Source: Actinopolyspora biskrensis (GTDB lineage: Bacteria; Actinomycetota; Actinomycetes; Mycobacteriales; Pseudonocardiaceae). Taken from it: a DNA stretch of 64,000 nt. Under the pieces are notes generated by a model. The model was not told the origin of the DNA. It worked only from the letters and a program-made list of their open reading frames with translations, and did not search any database. The position numbers and the translations under genes were made by a program. The stretch lies in contig NZ_JACBYW010000005.1 in NCBI RefSeq assembly GCF_013408175.1, forward strand, positions 372,001 through 436,000. The letters are read 5' to 3'. Positions 8,962 to 18,460 of this stretch are shown in pieces (positions within the stretch are counted from its first letter, which is position 1; the number at the start of each line of letters is the position of its first letter).

Positions 8962-10317
8962 TCAGTCGGCTGCGGCCGCGGCCAACGGAGCCAGGGGGAC
9001 ACCGACGAGGCCCGCGGCGAGCGTCGAACCGTCGGAGGGATCGAGCACGATGAACGATCCCGTGCGCTTGCTGTTCGCGTACTCGTCCACCGGCAGCGAC
9101 TCCGAGGTCTGGAACCGGACCTTGCCGATCTCGTTGAGCTCCAACCGCTCCGGGGACCCCACCCCGGACAGCTCCTGCTCGTCGAACCGGGTGGACAGCT
9201 CCGTGACCTTGGCCTGGACGGTCCGTGCTCCGTGCTTGATCAGCACCCGGGCACGCGGCGCGAGCGGCTTCTCGGCCAGCCAGCAGACCGTGGCTTCGAT
9301 CTCGTCGGTGACTCGGGGCTGGCTCGCGGCTGAGACGATGACGTCACCGCGCGCGATGTCCACATCGTCCTCGAGCAGGACCGTCACCGAACGGCCCGCG
9401 GCGGCACTGGGAGCCGAGCCGTCAGGTGTGTCCACCTTGGCAACCCTGCTGCGTGCTCCGCCGGGAAGTACGGCGACCTCGTCCCCCTCCGAGACGACCC
9501 CTGCCGCCACCTGGCCCGCGTAACCGCGGTAGTCCGGGTGCTCGGCGGTGCGCGGACGGATGACGTACTGCACCGGAAGCCGGAACGGGGCGTCGTGCGG
9601 GTCGGGCGCGACGGGAACGGTCTCCAGGTGCTCCAGCAGTGACGGGCCCGTGTACCAGGGAGTGCGCTCGGAGCGCTCCACCACGTTGTCGCCGTGCAGC
9701 GCCGAGACCGGAACGGTGACCACGTGGTCGTCGGAGTAGCCGAGTGCCCTGGCGTGCTCGGCGAACTCGGCCGCGATCGAAGCGTGCACCGACTCGTCGA
9801 AATCGACCATGTCGATCTTGTTGACCGCGAGCACCAGCCTGGGAACCCCCAGCAGGGCGAGGACGGCCGCGTGCCTGCGGGTCTGCTCCAGCACCCCCTT
9901 GCGGGCGTCGACGAGCAGCACCGCCAGCTGAGCGGTGGAGGCCCCGGTGACGGTGTTCCTCGTGTACTGCACGTGCCCCGGGGTGTCGGCGAGCACGAAG
10001 GTGCGCTTGGGCGTGGCGAAGTAGCGGTAGGCGACATCGATGGTGATGCCCTGCTCCCGCTCCGCGCGCAATCCGTCCACGAGCAGCGACAGGTCCGGCT
10101 GGCTCAGCCCGCGGTCGGCGCTGGCCCGGTGCACGGCCTCGAGCTGGTCGGCCAGCACCGACTTCGTGTCGTGCAGCAGGCGTCCCACCAGGGTGCTCTT
10201 GCCGTCGTCCACGGAACCCGCGGTGGCGAGCCGAAGCAGATCGGTGTGCACCGGGAGAGCGACCTCGGTGCCGCTGTCCGGTGCGAATCGCGTGAGGGTC
10301 TCGGTCTCGTCGGTCAT
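8962..10317 (-). CDS. cysN: Sulfate adenylyltransferase subunit 1 (GTPase)
   Basis: CysN is the regulatory GTPase of ATP sulfurylase, which makes adenylylsulfate (APS) from sulfate and ATP. The 451-residue protein has the EF-Tu-like G domain: P-loop AGSVDDGKST at about 33-42, DTPGH at 111-115 and NKID at 166-169, followed by two beta-barrel domains. There is no C-terminal APS kinase domain (CysC), so this is the short form. That fits the downstream reductase using APS directly. Its ATG overlaps the cysD stop by one base (TGATG), indicating translational coupling. Confidence 0.95.
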   Translation of the reverse strand: MTDETETLTRFAPDSGTEVALPVHTDLLRLATAGSVDDGKSTLVGRLLHDTKSVLADQLEAVHRASADRGLSQPDLSLLVDGLRAEREQGITIDVAYRYFATPKRTFVLADTPGHVQYTRNTVTGASTAQLAVLLVDARKGVLEQTRRHAAVLALLGVPRLVLAVNKIDMVDFDESVHASIAAEFAEHARALGYSDDHVVTVPVSALHGDNVVERSERTPWYTGPSLLEHLETVPVAPDPHDAPFRLPVQYVIRPRTAEHPDYRGYAGQVAAGVVSEGDEVAVLPGGARSRVAKVDTPDGSAPSAAAGRSVTVLLEDDVDIARGDVIVSAASQPRVTDEIEATVCWLAEKPLAPRARVLIKHGARTVQAKVTELSTRFDEQELSGVGSPERLELNEIGKVRFQTSESLPVDEYANSKRTGSFIVLDPSDGSTLAAGLVGVPLAPLAAAAAD

Positions 10318-11279
10318 CAGAAGTAGCCCTCCCGCTTACGGTCCTCCATGGCGGCCTCGGACATCCTGTCGTCGGCCCTCGTCGCTCCGCGCTCGGTCAG
10401 GTGGCTCGCGGCGACCTCGGCGATCACGTCGTCCACCGTGTAGGCCTCGGACTCCACCGCTCCGGTGCACGAGCCGTCGCCGACGGTGCGGTAGCGCACC
10501 GTCTTCTCGACGACCTGCTCGTCCTCGCGCGGTCCGCCCCAGGGGCCCGAGGTCAACCACATGCCGTCCCGGTCGAAGACCTCCCTGCGGTGGGCGTAGT
10601 AGAGCTCGGCGAGTTCGATCTTCTCGCGCTGGATGTAGCGCCACACGTCCAGCTCGGTCCAGTTGGACAGCGGGAACACGCGCATGTGCTCCCCGGCGCG
10701 GTGCTTGCCGTTGTAGAGGTTCCACAACTCGGGGCGCTGCCTGCGCGGGTCCCACTGGCCGAAGGAGTCGCGCAGGCTGAACACGCGCTCCTTGGCGCGG
10801 GCCCGCTCCTCGTCCCGGCGTCCGCCGCCGAACACGGCGTCGAACCGGTTCTGCTCGATGGCCTCGAGCAGGGGCTGGGTCTGCAGCGGGTTGCGGGTGC
10901 CGTCCGGACGTTCGCTGAGCCTGCCGCCGTCGATCCAGTCCTGCACCCTTTCCACGACCAGTCGCAGGTCGTGCCTGCTGACGAGCTCGTCGCGGAACTG
11001 CAGGACCTCCTCGAAGTTGTGGCCGGTGTCCACGTGCAGCAACGGGAACGGCACGGGTGCGGGCCGGAAGGCCTTCAGCGCCAGGTGCAGCAGCACCGTG
11101 GAGTCCTTGCCTCCGGAGAACAGGATCACCGGGCGGTCGAACTCCCCGGCAACCTCCCGGAAGATGTGGATCGCCTCGGACTCCAGCGCATCGAGGTTGT
11201 CCACTTGTGGCGGAGCCTCGGCTATCGCCGGATCTTCCGGCAGGTCGAGATTCTGATCCATGATCGCTTCCGTCGTCAT
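10317..11279 (-). CDS. cysD: Sulfate adenylyltransferase subunit 2
   Basis: CysD is the catalytic PP-loop subunit of ATP sulfurylase. The 320-residue protein carries the pyrophosphatase loop SGGKDS at 55-60, then HVDTGHNF and the GGRRDEERARAKER segment, all typical of CysD. It is the first gene of a cysD-cysN-chelatase group and is separated from cysH by about 110 bases. The chosen ATG is at 11279; an internal ATG six codons later (MDQNLDL) is possible. Acts in the cytoplasm in sulfate assimilation. Confidence 0.95.
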   Translation of the reverse strand: MTTEAIMDQNLDLPEDPAIAEAPPQVDNLDALESEAIHIFREVAGEFDRPVILFSGGKDSTVLLHLALKAFRPAPVPFPLLHVDTGHNFEEVLQFRDELVSRHDLRLVVERVQDWIDGGRLSERPDGTRNPLQTQPLLEAIEQNRFDAVFGGGRRDEERARAKERVFSLRDSFGQWDPRRQRPELWNLYNGKHRAGEHMRVFPLSNWTELDVWRYIQREKIELAELYYAHRREVFDRDGMWLTSGPWGGPREDEQVVEKTVRYRTVGDGSCTGAVESEAYTVDDVIAEVAASHLTERGATRADDRMSEAAMEDRKREGYF

Positions 11280-11392
11280 CAGCGTGCCCTTACACAGTTA
11301 TCAGTTCACCCCGTCGAGGGATGTCACGGTGCCGGTGGCACCGCCGGCCCGGTCACGGCAGCACCGCACCGTGCCATTCCACGCGCGTGGGT

Positions 11393-12118
11393 TCAGGCGT
11401 GCAGCCCGCACTCCGTCTTCGAGGACCCGGCCCAGCGGCCACTGCGCGGGTGCTCACCGGCCCCGGGCTTGGCAGTGCACGGCTGGCACCCGATCGAGGG
11501 GTAACCGGCGGGCACCAACGGGTTCACCAGCACGTTGTGCTCGGCTATGTAATTGTCCATGTCCTCGTCCGTCCAAGCCGCGAGCGGATTCACCTTCACC
11601 AGGTTGTTCCGGTCGTCCCAGGTGATCAGCGGAGTGTCCGCTCGGGTGGGCGAATCGACCCGCCGGAGCCCCGTGATCCACGCCTCGTAGCGGGCGAGGG
11701 TGTTCCGCAGCGGAAGAACCTTGCGCAGGTGGCAGCACCTTCCGGGGTCCCGCTCGTACAGCCGAGCCCCCTCGGAGGCGTCCTGCTGCTCCACGGTTTG
11801 CTCGGGCATCGCGTCGATGATGTTGACGTCGTACATCTGCGCGACCGCATCCCTGGTGCCGAGCGTCTCGGCGAAGTGGTATCCGGTCTCCAGGAAGAGG
11901 ACGTCCACACCGGGGTGGACCTTCGAGACCATGTCCACGAGCGAGGCGTCCTGCATGTTGGAAGCGACGATCAGGTTGTCGCCGAAGGTCCGTGAGGCCC
12001 AGGAGAGCACCTCCTCGGCGCTCGCTTCGGACAGCTGCTCACGGCCCTGCTCCACGAGAGCTCCAAGCTCTTCGTCGCCACGCCGAACGCCGATATCGGG
12101 GGTGCTCTCCGCGGTCAT
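11393..12118 (-). CDS. cysH: Adenylylsulfate (APS) reductase, 4Fe-4S type
   Basis: This enzyme reduces APS to sulfite with thioredoxin. The 241-residue protein has the iron-sulfur ligands CC at 128-129 and C-x2-C at 211/214, which mark the APS-using bacterial form rather than the PAPS-using enterobacterial form. It ends in the redox-active ECGLH motif at 236-240. Start ATG 12118 overlaps the stop of the 63-residue zinc-ribbon gene by four bases (ATGA). A longer frame upstream overlaps that gene fully and is not used. The lack of CysC in the operon supports direct APS reduction. Confidence 0.95.
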   Translation of the reverse strand: MTAESTPDIGVRRGDEELGALVEQGREQLSEASAEEVLSWASRTFGDNLIVASNMQDASLVDMVSKVHPGVDVLFLETGYHFAETLGTRDAVAQMYDVNIIDAMPEQTVEQQDASEGARLYERDPGRCCHLRKVLPLRNTLARYEAWITGLRRVDSPTRADTPLITWDDRNNLVKVNPLAAWTDEDMDNYIAEHNVLVNPLVPAGYPSIGCQPCTAKPGAGEHPRSGRWAGSSKTECGLHA

Positions 12119-12306
12119 GGTTGCTCGTCCTCCTCGGTCAGCGCCAATCCTGCGAGTCGTACCGTGAACACACGGCGGCACGCCTGGCATTTCCACGCGC
12201 CGGCAGGTTCAGCCTGCGGCATGAGTTCCTCATCACCGCAGTACGGGCAGTAGAACGGAACGGCCCTGCCTTCGGGGCCCGCGTCCGTCGAATGTCCCCC
12301 GTTCAC
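12115..12306 (-). CDS. Small zinc-ribbon protein in the sulfite reductase operon
   Basis: This 63-residue protein has four cysteines as CPYC at 20-23 and CQAC at 40-43, giving a classic zinc ribbon, with little else. It overlaps sulfite reductase and cysH by four bases at each end, so it is translated in step with them. Similar short zinc-ribbon frames lie between sir and cysH in other actinobacteria. The function is unknown. A role in iron-sulfur or siroheme supply, or in binding the reductases, is only a guess from context. Confidence 0.8.
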   Translation of the reverse strand: MNGGHSTDAGPEGRAVPFYCPYCGDEELMPQAEPAGAWKCQACRRVFTVRLAGLALTEEDEQP

Positions 12307-14015
12307 GTTAGCGCCTCATCACTCACGCGGTTGGCCCACTCGGCAAAAGTCTCGTCGGAGGAGCGTTGTTCGAGGTAGCGACGCACCAAACGCTCCACAT
12401 AATCGCCCACCTCGGCGGAGGTCACCTTGTGCCCCCGGATCTTGCGTCCGAAACCCGCGTCCCGGCCGAGTCCTCCGCCCAGGTGCACCTGGAAACCCTC
12501 GACCTGGTTGCCCTCGTCGTCCCGGACGAGCTGCCCCTTGAGGCCGATGTCGGCCACCTGAGTGCGCGCGCAGGCGTTCGGGCAACCGTTCAGGTTGACC
12601 GTGACGGGCTTTTCGATGTCGCCCTGCACGTCCTTCAACCTGCGTTCCAGGTCCTCGACCAGATCCGTGGCGCGGTTCTTCGTCTCGACGATGGCCAGCT
12701 TGCAGAACTCGATCCCGGTGCAGGCCATGACGCTGCGGCGCCAGGAGGAGGGACGCGCGTGCAGGCCGAGCTGGTCCAGCCCGGAGACGAGGCCCTCGAC
12801 CTCGGGGCCGGGGACGTCGAGCACGAGCAGGTTCTGCTCCACGGTGGTGCGTATCCGACGCGACCCCACCCGTTCGGCGGCCTCGGCCACCTCGATGAGC
12901 TTGGAGCCGCTCACACGTCCGGCCACCGAGGTCACGCCCACGTAGTAGTTGCCGTCGACCTGCTCGTGAACCCCCACGTGGTCGCGCGGACCCTCCGGGA
13001 GCGGAGGAGCGGGCCCGTCGAGGAGCTCACGGCCGAGGTACTCGTTCTCCAGCACCTCCCGGAACTTCTCCGCGCCCCAGTCGGCAACCAGGAACTTCAT
13101 CCTGGCCCTGTTGCGCAGCCGCCGATAACCGTAGTCCCGGAATATCTGCACCACGGCGTTCCAGACCTCGGGGACGTCCTCGAGCGGAATCCAGGTGCCC
13201 AGGCGCACGGCGAGCTTGGGGTTGGTGGACAGCCCCCCGCCGACCCAGAGGTCGAAGCCGGGGCCGTGCTCCGGGTGGTGCGCCCCGATGAACGAGACGT
13301 CGTTCGTCTCGTGCACCACGTCCTGGCGCGGGGAGCCGGAGATGGCCGTCTTGAACTTCCTGGGGAGGTTGGACAGCGACTCGTCGCCGATGTAGCGGTG
13401 GGTTATCTCACGGACGGCGGGTGTGCCGTCGACGACCTCGTCGGCCGCGATCCCGGCCACGGGGGAGCCGAGGATCACGCGCGGGCAGTCGCCGCACGCC
13501 TCGGTGGTGTAGAGCCCGACGGACTCCAGCTCCCGCCAGATGTCGGGCATGTCCTCCACGCGGATCCAGTGCAGCTGGACGTTCTGCCGGTCGGTGATGT
13601 CGGCGGTGTCGCGCGCGTAGGTCCGCGAGATCTCTCCGATGACCCGCAGCTGCTCGGTGGTGAGCGCCCCACCGTCCACGCGGATCCGCAGCATGAAGTA
13701 GGAGTCGTCCAGCTGCTCCGGCTCTATGGTTCCGGTTCGGGCGCCCGGGATGCCGGGGGCCCGCTGAGTGTAGAGCCCCCACCAGCGAAAACGGCCGCGC
13801 AGATCGGACGGGTCGATGGAGTCGAAACCACGCAGCGCGTAGATGTTCTCGATGCGGCTGCGCACGTTGAGCGGATTGTCGTCCTTCTTGGACTGTTCGT
13901 TGCCGTTGAGCGGTTCGCGGTACCCGAGCGCCCACTGTCCTTCGGCGCCGCCCTTGCCCTTGCGGGCGGGAGAACGGCGCTTCGGCTGGCTCGGTGCTTC
14001 CGTCGGGGGGACCAT
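12303..14015 (-). CDS. sir: Ferredoxin-dependent assimilatory sulfite reductase
   Basis: The enzyme reduces sulfite to sulfide with six electrons from ferredoxin. The 570-residue protein has two ferredoxin-like siroheme domains. The coupled siroheme/4Fe-4S ligands are C432-x5-C438 (TGIEFCKLAIVE) and C478-x3-C482 (NLNGCPNACAR), as in mycobacterial SirA. ATG 14015 begins a Lys/Arg-rich, probably disordered leader of about 45 residues. Nitrite reductases share this fold, but the cysH and cysDN neighbours point to sulfite. A cysteine-containing leader peptide lies upstream, suggesting attenuation by sulfur supply. Confidence 0.93.
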   Translation of the reverse strand: MVPPTEAPSQPKRRSPARKGKGGAEGQWALGYREPLNGNEQSKKDDNPLNVRSRIENIYALRGFDSIDPSDLRGRFRWWGLYTQRAPGIPGARTGTIEPEQLDDSYFMLRIRVDGGALTTEQLRVIGEISRTYARDTADITDRQNVQLHWIRVEDMPDIWRELESVGLYTTEACGDCPRVILGSPVAGIAADEVVDGTPAVREITHRYIGDESLSNLPRKFKTAISGSPRQDVVHETNDVSFIGAHHPEHGPGFDLWVGGGLSTNPKLAVRLGTWIPLEDVPEVWNAVVQIFRDYGYRRLRNRARMKFLVADWGAEKFREVLENEYLGRELLDGPAPPLPEGPRDHVGVHEQVDGNYYVGVTSVAGRVSGSKLIEVAEAAERVGSRRIRTTVEQNLLVLDVPGPEVEGLVSGLDQLGLHARPSSWRRSVMACTGIEFCKLAIVETKNRATDLVEDLERRLKDVQGDIEKPVTVNLNGCPNACARTQVADIGLKGQLVRDDEGNQVEGFQVHLGGGLGRDAGFGRKIRGHKVTSAEVGDYVERLVRRYLEQRSSDETFAEWANRVSDEALT

Positions 14016-14138
14016 TCGGCCGACCTCCGGGATGACGTGGCGTTACTACGCCGCGAGGAGACTGTCTCGGGAAAGTTTGCTCACGGTTCGGAAAAGGGCG
14101 ATTTCCGAACCGGGCGTCGTGGAGAACGCGGCGACGGA

Positions 14139-14231
14139 CTAACCCGCGCTACGGCACAGCGCGCTCGACACCCGCCGCAGATCCAAGTAGCGCCGGGCGA
14201 CCAGCAGCAGCTCGGTGGGGGTCGCGTCCAT
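14139..14231 (-). CDS. Putative leader peptide upstream of sulfite reductase
   Basis: A 30-codon frame begins at ATG 14231 and ends with TAG at 14139, about 120 bases before the sulfite reductase start. Its C-terminal part, LDLRRVSSALCRSAG, matches the pattern (VDL.RVSS.LCR) of the short leader peptides found upstream of sulfur-metabolism genes in many actinobacteria. The single cysteine near the end fits a ribosome-stalling attenuator that senses cysteinyl-tRNA. GGCAGG lies about 9 bases upstream. It is too short for ordinary gene callers. Expression and function are inferred. Confidence 0.65.
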   Translation of the reverse strand: MDATPTELLLVARRYLDLRRVSSALCRSAG

Positions 14232-14364
14232 AGTCGTCAGCCTGCCAGGAGCTCACCGGGTGGTCCAGCGTCATCCGCATGTTGGGACGCTGTGACCGGC
14301 GTTACCCGGCGGTTCCAGGGTTCGGGATCCGGTCCGCACGTCGGTCACTGGGACACTGGGGGAC

Positions 14365-15591
14365 GTGACCGCACAACCACTGACCGGTGAGACCCCTCCC
14401 GCGGACGGGAGTTTGCCCGAAGGGGCGTTGGAAGGCGTGGGAAAGCGTCCGTTCGGGGTTTACGTGCACGTGCCGTTCTGCGCCACCCGGTGCGGCTACT
14501 GCGACTTCAACACCTACACCGCCGACGAGCTGGACGGGGGCGGCAGCCTCGGAGGGTGGCTGGAAGCGCTCGGACGGGAACTCCGGCTCGGCGCCCGCGT
14601 GCTCGGTGGCCCGGAACACGCCCCCAGGGCGGAGACGGTGTTCGTCGGAGGGGGGACTCCCTCACTGCTCGGGGGAACCGGCTTGGCCGAGGTGCTGGAC
14701 GCGGTGCGTGACTCGTTCGGCCTGTCCGCGGACGCCGAGGTGACCACGGAGGCCAATCCGGAGTCCACCTCGCCCGAGCTGTTCGACACGATCAGGAGGG
14801 CGGGCTACACCAGGGTTTCGCTGGGCATGCAGTCGGCGGCCGAGCACGTGCTGCGCGTGCTGGACCGCAGGCACACCCCGGGGCGGGCCGTGGCCGCGGC
14901 GGGCGAAGCGCGCGCCGCCGGGTTCGAGCACGTCAGCCTGGACCTGATCTACGGAACTCCGGGCGAGAGGACGCAGGACCTGCGTACGACGCTCGATGCC
15001 GTGCTGAGCGCGGGCGTCGATCACGTGTCGGCCTACTCGCTGATCGTCGAGGAGGGCACGGCGCTGGCCCGGCGGGTCCGACGCGGCGAGCTACCCATGC
15101 CGGACGAGGACGTCCTCGCGGCGAACTACGAGCTGATCGACAACGTGCTGAGCGGCTCGGGGCTGCGGTGGTACGAGGTCTCGAACTGGGCGTCCGACGA
15201 GAGGGCGCGTTGCAGGCACAACATCGGCTACTGGAGCGGCGGTGACTGGTGGGGTGCGGGGCCGGGCGCGCACAGCCACGTCGGCGGGGTCCGTTGGTGG
15301 AACCTCAAGTTCCCCGCGCGTTACGCCGCGACCCTGGGCTCCGGAAGCTCCCCCGCCGCGGGCAGGGAGGTGCTGACCGAGGAGGACCGCCGCATCGAGC
15401 GCGTGATGCTGGAGCTGCGCCTGGACAGCGGGCTTCCCGCGGAGGTGCTCGACCGGGGAGGGCTCGACGAGGCGTGGCAGGCCGTGGAGGACGGATTGCT
15501 CCGGGGCGAGCGACTGCGGGCGGGTCGCTGTGTGCTCACCGACCGGGGGAGGTTGCTCGCGGACGGGGTCGTGCGTCGTTTGATCGGTTGA
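14365..15591 (+). CDS. hemW: HemW-type radical SAM protein (oxygen-independent coproporphyrinogen oxidase-like)
   Basis: This 408-residue radical SAM protein has the cluster motif CATRCGYC (C39, C43, C46) followed by DFNTYT and the GGGTPSLL glycine motif. It is the short HemN relative now called HemW, thought to act as a heme chaperone rather than as a coproporphyrinogen oxidase. It lacks the N-terminal extension of true HemN. Start GTG 14365. Placement directly before hrcA-dnaJ is the standard actinobacterial and firmicute order. Confidence 0.9.
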   Translation: MTAQPLTGETPPADGSLPEGALEGVGKRPFGVYVHVPFCATRCGYCDFNTYTADELDGGGSLGGWLEALGRELRLGARVLGGPEHAPRAETVFVGGGTPSLLGGTGLAEVLDAVRDSFGLSADAEVTTEANPESTSPELFDTIRRAGYTRVSLGMQSAAEHVLRVLDRRHTPGRAVAAAGEARAAGFEHVSLDLIYGTPGERTQDLRTTLDAVLSAGVDHVSAYSLIVEEGTALARRVRRGELPMPDEDVLAANYELIDNVLSGSGLRWYEVSNWASDERARCRHNIGYWSGGDWWGAGPGAHSHVGGVRWWNLKFPARYAATLGSGSSPAAGREVLTEEDRRIERVMLELRLDSGLPAEVLDRGGLDEAWQAVEDGLLRGERLRAGRCVLTDRGRLLADGVVRRLIG

Positions 15592-15797
15592 TCAGCCGGC
15601 CGCCCGGTGGAAGCGGCCCGTGGGACGTTCCGGTGGGAAGGGCCGAAACGGTCGGAGTGGGGAAACGGCGCCCCTCGCCTCTCGGCTGGGAGGGCGAAAC
15701 ACCGTAAACTCGAGTAGCGGACGGCAGGCACGACCCGTGTGTGCCGAGTCGGACGTGTCCGCCGGAGCGGGACGCGCCGGACGAGGAGGTGACGCTG

Positions 15798-16820
15798 GTG
15801 AACGCCGACGAGCGCCGTTTCGAGGTGCTGCGCGCGATCGTTGCCGATTACGTGTCCACCAACGAGCCGGTCGGTTCCAAGACGCTCGTCGAACAGCACG
15901 ATCTCGGTGTGTCCAGTGCCACTGTGCGCAACGACATGGCCGTTCTCGAGGAAGAGGGACTGATCGCGCAGCCGCACACGAGCGCGGGTCGGATCCCCAC
16001 CGATCAGGGGTACCGCACCTTCGTCGACCGGATCCACGAGATAAAGCCGTTGACCTCCCCGGAGCGCAGGGCCATCCACGCCTTCCTCGGGGGAGCTCTG
16101 GATCTCGACGACGTGATGAGGCGCAGCGTACGTCTGCTGGCACAGCTCACCCAGCAGGTCGCCGTGGTGCAGTACCCGACGCTGACCCAGTCGACGGTGC
16201 GCCACGTGGAAGTGGTGACCATCGCTTCGGCGCGTCTGATGCTGGTGCTGATCACGGACACGGGGCGGGTCGATCAGCGTATGGTCGACCTCGGGGACGT
16301 CATCGGTGAGGAGGACGTCACCCGGCTGCGTACCGTGCTCAATTCCGCGATGGCCGGCAAGCGGCTGGCCGACGCCTCCGCTTCGGTCGCCGAACTTCCG
16401 GAACAGGCGCCTCCCGAGTTACGTGAGACCATGTCGAGGGTTTGCGGTGTGCTCATCGAAACCCTGGTCGAGCACCCCGATGAGCGGATGGTTCTCGGAG
16501 GGACCCCGAACCTGACCCGCAACGTCGCGGATTTCCCCGGTTCGTTGCGGCAGGTGCTCGAAGCCCTCGAAGAACAGGTGGTCGTGCTGCGCCTGTTGGC
16601 GGCGGCCCGCGACTCGGAGGGTGTGACGGTCCGGATCGGTATGGAGAACGAGGCCGAGGAGATGCAGACCACCTCGGTCGTTTCCACCGGTTACGGTTTG
16701 CATGGGACGGTACTGGGGGGCATGGGCGTGGTCGGCCCCACCCGGATGGACTATCCGGGAACGATGGCAGCGGTTCGTGCCGTTGCGTCCTACGTGGGAG
16801 AGATCCTGGCGGGACGGTGA
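15798..16820 (+). CDS. hrcA: Heat-inducible transcription repressor HrcA
   Basis: HrcA represses chaperone genes by binding CIRCE operators. The 340-residue protein begins with a winged helix (about 1-75, [18 protein letters not shown]), followed by the GAF-like dimerisation region and the C-terminal glycine-rich [21 protein letters not shown] signature. GTG 15798 is used because GAGGAGGT lies 7 bases upstream; a GTG at 15789 overlaps that site. I found no TTAGCACTC-type CIRCE element upstream, so it may regulate groE genes elsewhere. Confidence 0.93.
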   Translation: MNADERRFEVLRAIVADYVSTNEPVGSKTLVEQHDLGVSSATVRNDMAVLEEEGLIAQPHTSAGRIPTDQGYRTFVDRIHEIKPLTSPERRAIHAFLGGALDLDDVMRRSVRLLAQLTQQVAVVQYPTLTQSTVRHVEVVTIASARLMLVLITDTGRVDQRMVDLGDVIGEEDVTRLRTVLNSAMAGKRLADASASVAELPEQAPPELRETMSRVCGVLIETLVEHPDERMVLGGTPNLTRNVADFPGSLRQVLEALEEQVVVLRLLAAARDSEGVTVRIGMENEAEEMQTTSVVSTGYGLHGTVLGGMGVVGPTRMDYPGTMAAVRAVASYVGEILAGR

Positions 16821-16909
16821 CGTCCGCGTGGCAGGCATGTCGAGCGGCACCCATCCCTCGGGAATCTTCGGCATGTACCCGCTAGACGAGCAGAGGAAGA
16901 ACGCACAAG

Positions 16910-18088
16910 GTGGCCAAGGACTACTACGGGATCCTCGGGGTATCCAAGGACGCGACCCAGGATCAGATCAAGCGGGCTTACCGCAAGCTTGCGCGGGAAC
17001 TGCACCCTGATGTCAACAAGGAGGACGGTGCCCAGGAGCGCTTCCGGGAGGTGAGCACCGCCTACGAGGTCCTTTCGGATCCCCAGAAGCGTCAGATGGT
17101 CGATCTGGGCGGCGATCCGATGGACAGCGGCGGCGGTGGCGCGGGAGGACGCGCCGGTGGCGATCCGTTCGCCGGTTTCGGCGGCCTCGGCGACATCATG
17201 GACGCGTTCTTCGGCGGTGGCTCCGGAGGAGGCGCGGGCCGAGGTCCGCGCAGCCGTGTCCAGCAGGGTTCCGACGCGCTGTTGCGGTTGGAGCTGACGC
17301 TGGAGGACTGCGCACAGGGTGTGAACCGTGATGTCACGGTCGACACCGCTGTAGTGTGCGACACCTGTCAGGGTGGTGGTTCGAGTGCGGGAACCGCCCC
17401 CTCCACCTGCGACACCTGCGAGGGACGCGGCGAGATCCAGTCCGTGCAGCGTTCCTTCCTGGGCCAGGTCATGACCTCGCGTCCCTGCCCGGTGTGTCGC
17501 GGGCTCGGTGAGGTCATCACCGATCCGTGCCAGCAGTGCAGCGGGGACGGGCGAGTGCGCTCCAGGCGCACGATCACGGTCAAGATCCCCGGCGGTGTCG
17601 GTGACGGCATGCGGGTCCGACTCGCCGGAGAGGGCGAGGTCGGTCCGGGCGGCGGCCCGGCGGGTGATCTCTTCGTCGAGGTCGAGGAACTGCCGCACGA
17701 GCGTTTCGTGCGGGACGGTGCGGACCTGCACTGCAACGTCCAGGTGCCGATGACCGCAGCCGCGCTGGGCACCGTGGTCAACATCGAGACGCTCGACGAC
17801 CAGGAGGAACTGACCGTCGAGCCGGGAACCCAGCCCGGTACCGAGTACGTGCTCAGCGGCCAGGGCTTGCCGAAGCTGCGTTCGAACGGACGCATCAGCG
17901 GCCACGGTGACCTGCACGTGCACCTGGACGTGGTCGTTCCCACCAAGCTGGACGACACTCAGGCGGACCTGTTGCGGCAGTTGGCGGCGGAACGGGACGA
18001 GGAACAGCCCGAACCCACTGTCAGCGCGAACGGCAACGGGCACCGCAGCGGGATCTTCTCGCGGTTCCGCGGGTTCGGTCACCGCTGA
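16910..18088 (+). CDS. dnaJ: Chaperone DnaJ (DnaJ2 paralogue)
   Basis: This co-chaperone stimulates DnaK ATPase activity. The 392-residue protein has the J domain with HPD at 32-34, a Gly/Phe-rich linker (about 75-115), a zinc-binding domain with four CxxCxG repeats ([32 protein letters not shown]) and the two C-terminal substrate-binding beta domains. GTG 16910 is the start. Genetic linkage to hrcA rather than dnaK-grpE marks it as the second actinobacterial DnaJ. The C-terminal tail is basic (RFRGFGHR). Confidence 0.93.
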   Translation: MAKDYYGILGVSKDATQDQIKRAYRKLARELHPDVNKEDGAQERFREVSTAYEVLSDPQKRQMVDLGGDPMDSGGGGAGGRAGGDPFAGFGGLGDIMDAFFGGGSGGGAGRGPRSRVQQGSDALLRLELTLEDCAQGVNRDVTVDTAVVCDTCQGGGSSAGTAPSTCDTCEGRGEIQSVQRSFLGQVMTSRPCPVCRGLGEVITDPCQQCSGDGRVRSRRTITVKIPGGVGDGMRVRLAGEGEVGPGGGPAGDLFVEVEELPHERFVRDGADLHCNVQVPMTAAALGTVVNIETLDDQEELTVEPGTQPGTEYVLSGQGLPKLRSNGRISGHGDLHVHLDVVVPTKLDDTQADLLRQLAAERDEEQPEPTVSANGNGHRSGIFSRFRGFGHR

Positions 18089-18460
18089 GACGGCCGAGGC
18101 GCGGGCGGCCCGCGCGGGCGGGCCGCCGTTCGGGCGGATAGCCCGCTCCGGCGAACCTCGCCGACCGAGCCGCGCGGCGGGGACGTTTCGCGCGAAACCG
18201 TCACTCTGGAACCGCTCCGGAAAGAACGCTTCGCGCGAAACGTTCCAAAGCTCCCCGGGACCCTTCGGCGCGGCAGCGCCGAACGACCACCCCGTTAGCC
18301 GGCACCGCCGGGGTTCTCAGTCGCGGGTCCCGCGAGGACGGCCTCGACGTGGCGTAGTGGATACCCGAATGTCGAGGATCCCGCGGCGAGCCCCGCCAGG
18401 GGCCCCGCGGACCCACCCGAGCAAACCGAGCCGCCGACCCTCCGAGCGAAGCGAGTTCCG
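18089..18460. other. Intergenic region with twin palindromes
   Basis: These 372 bases between dnaJ and rsmE hold no coding frame I can support. Two palindromes at 18185-18198 and 18230-18239 are described separately. The rest is GC-rich without an obvious terminator. Confidence 0.5.
18185..18239. promoter_or_regulatory. Twin TTCGCGCGAA palindromes upstream of rsmE
   Basis: GTTTCGCGCGAAAC at 18185-18198 is a perfect 14-base palindrome. TTCGCGCGAA at 18230-18239 repeats its core (flanked by GC and ACG). The centres are about 43 bases apart, four helical turns. Such paired sites are typical of repressor operators, but no regulator is known for them here. Confidence 0.35.

Noticed and set aside
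12366-14390. 674-codon plus-strand frame opposite sulfite reductase
   Set aside because: Antisense shadow of sir, which has intact siroheme ligands; no domain in the shadow.
15592-15797. CIRCE operator for hrcA
   Set aside because: No TTAGCACTC-N9-GAGTGCTAA-like repeat is present in the region before hrcA.
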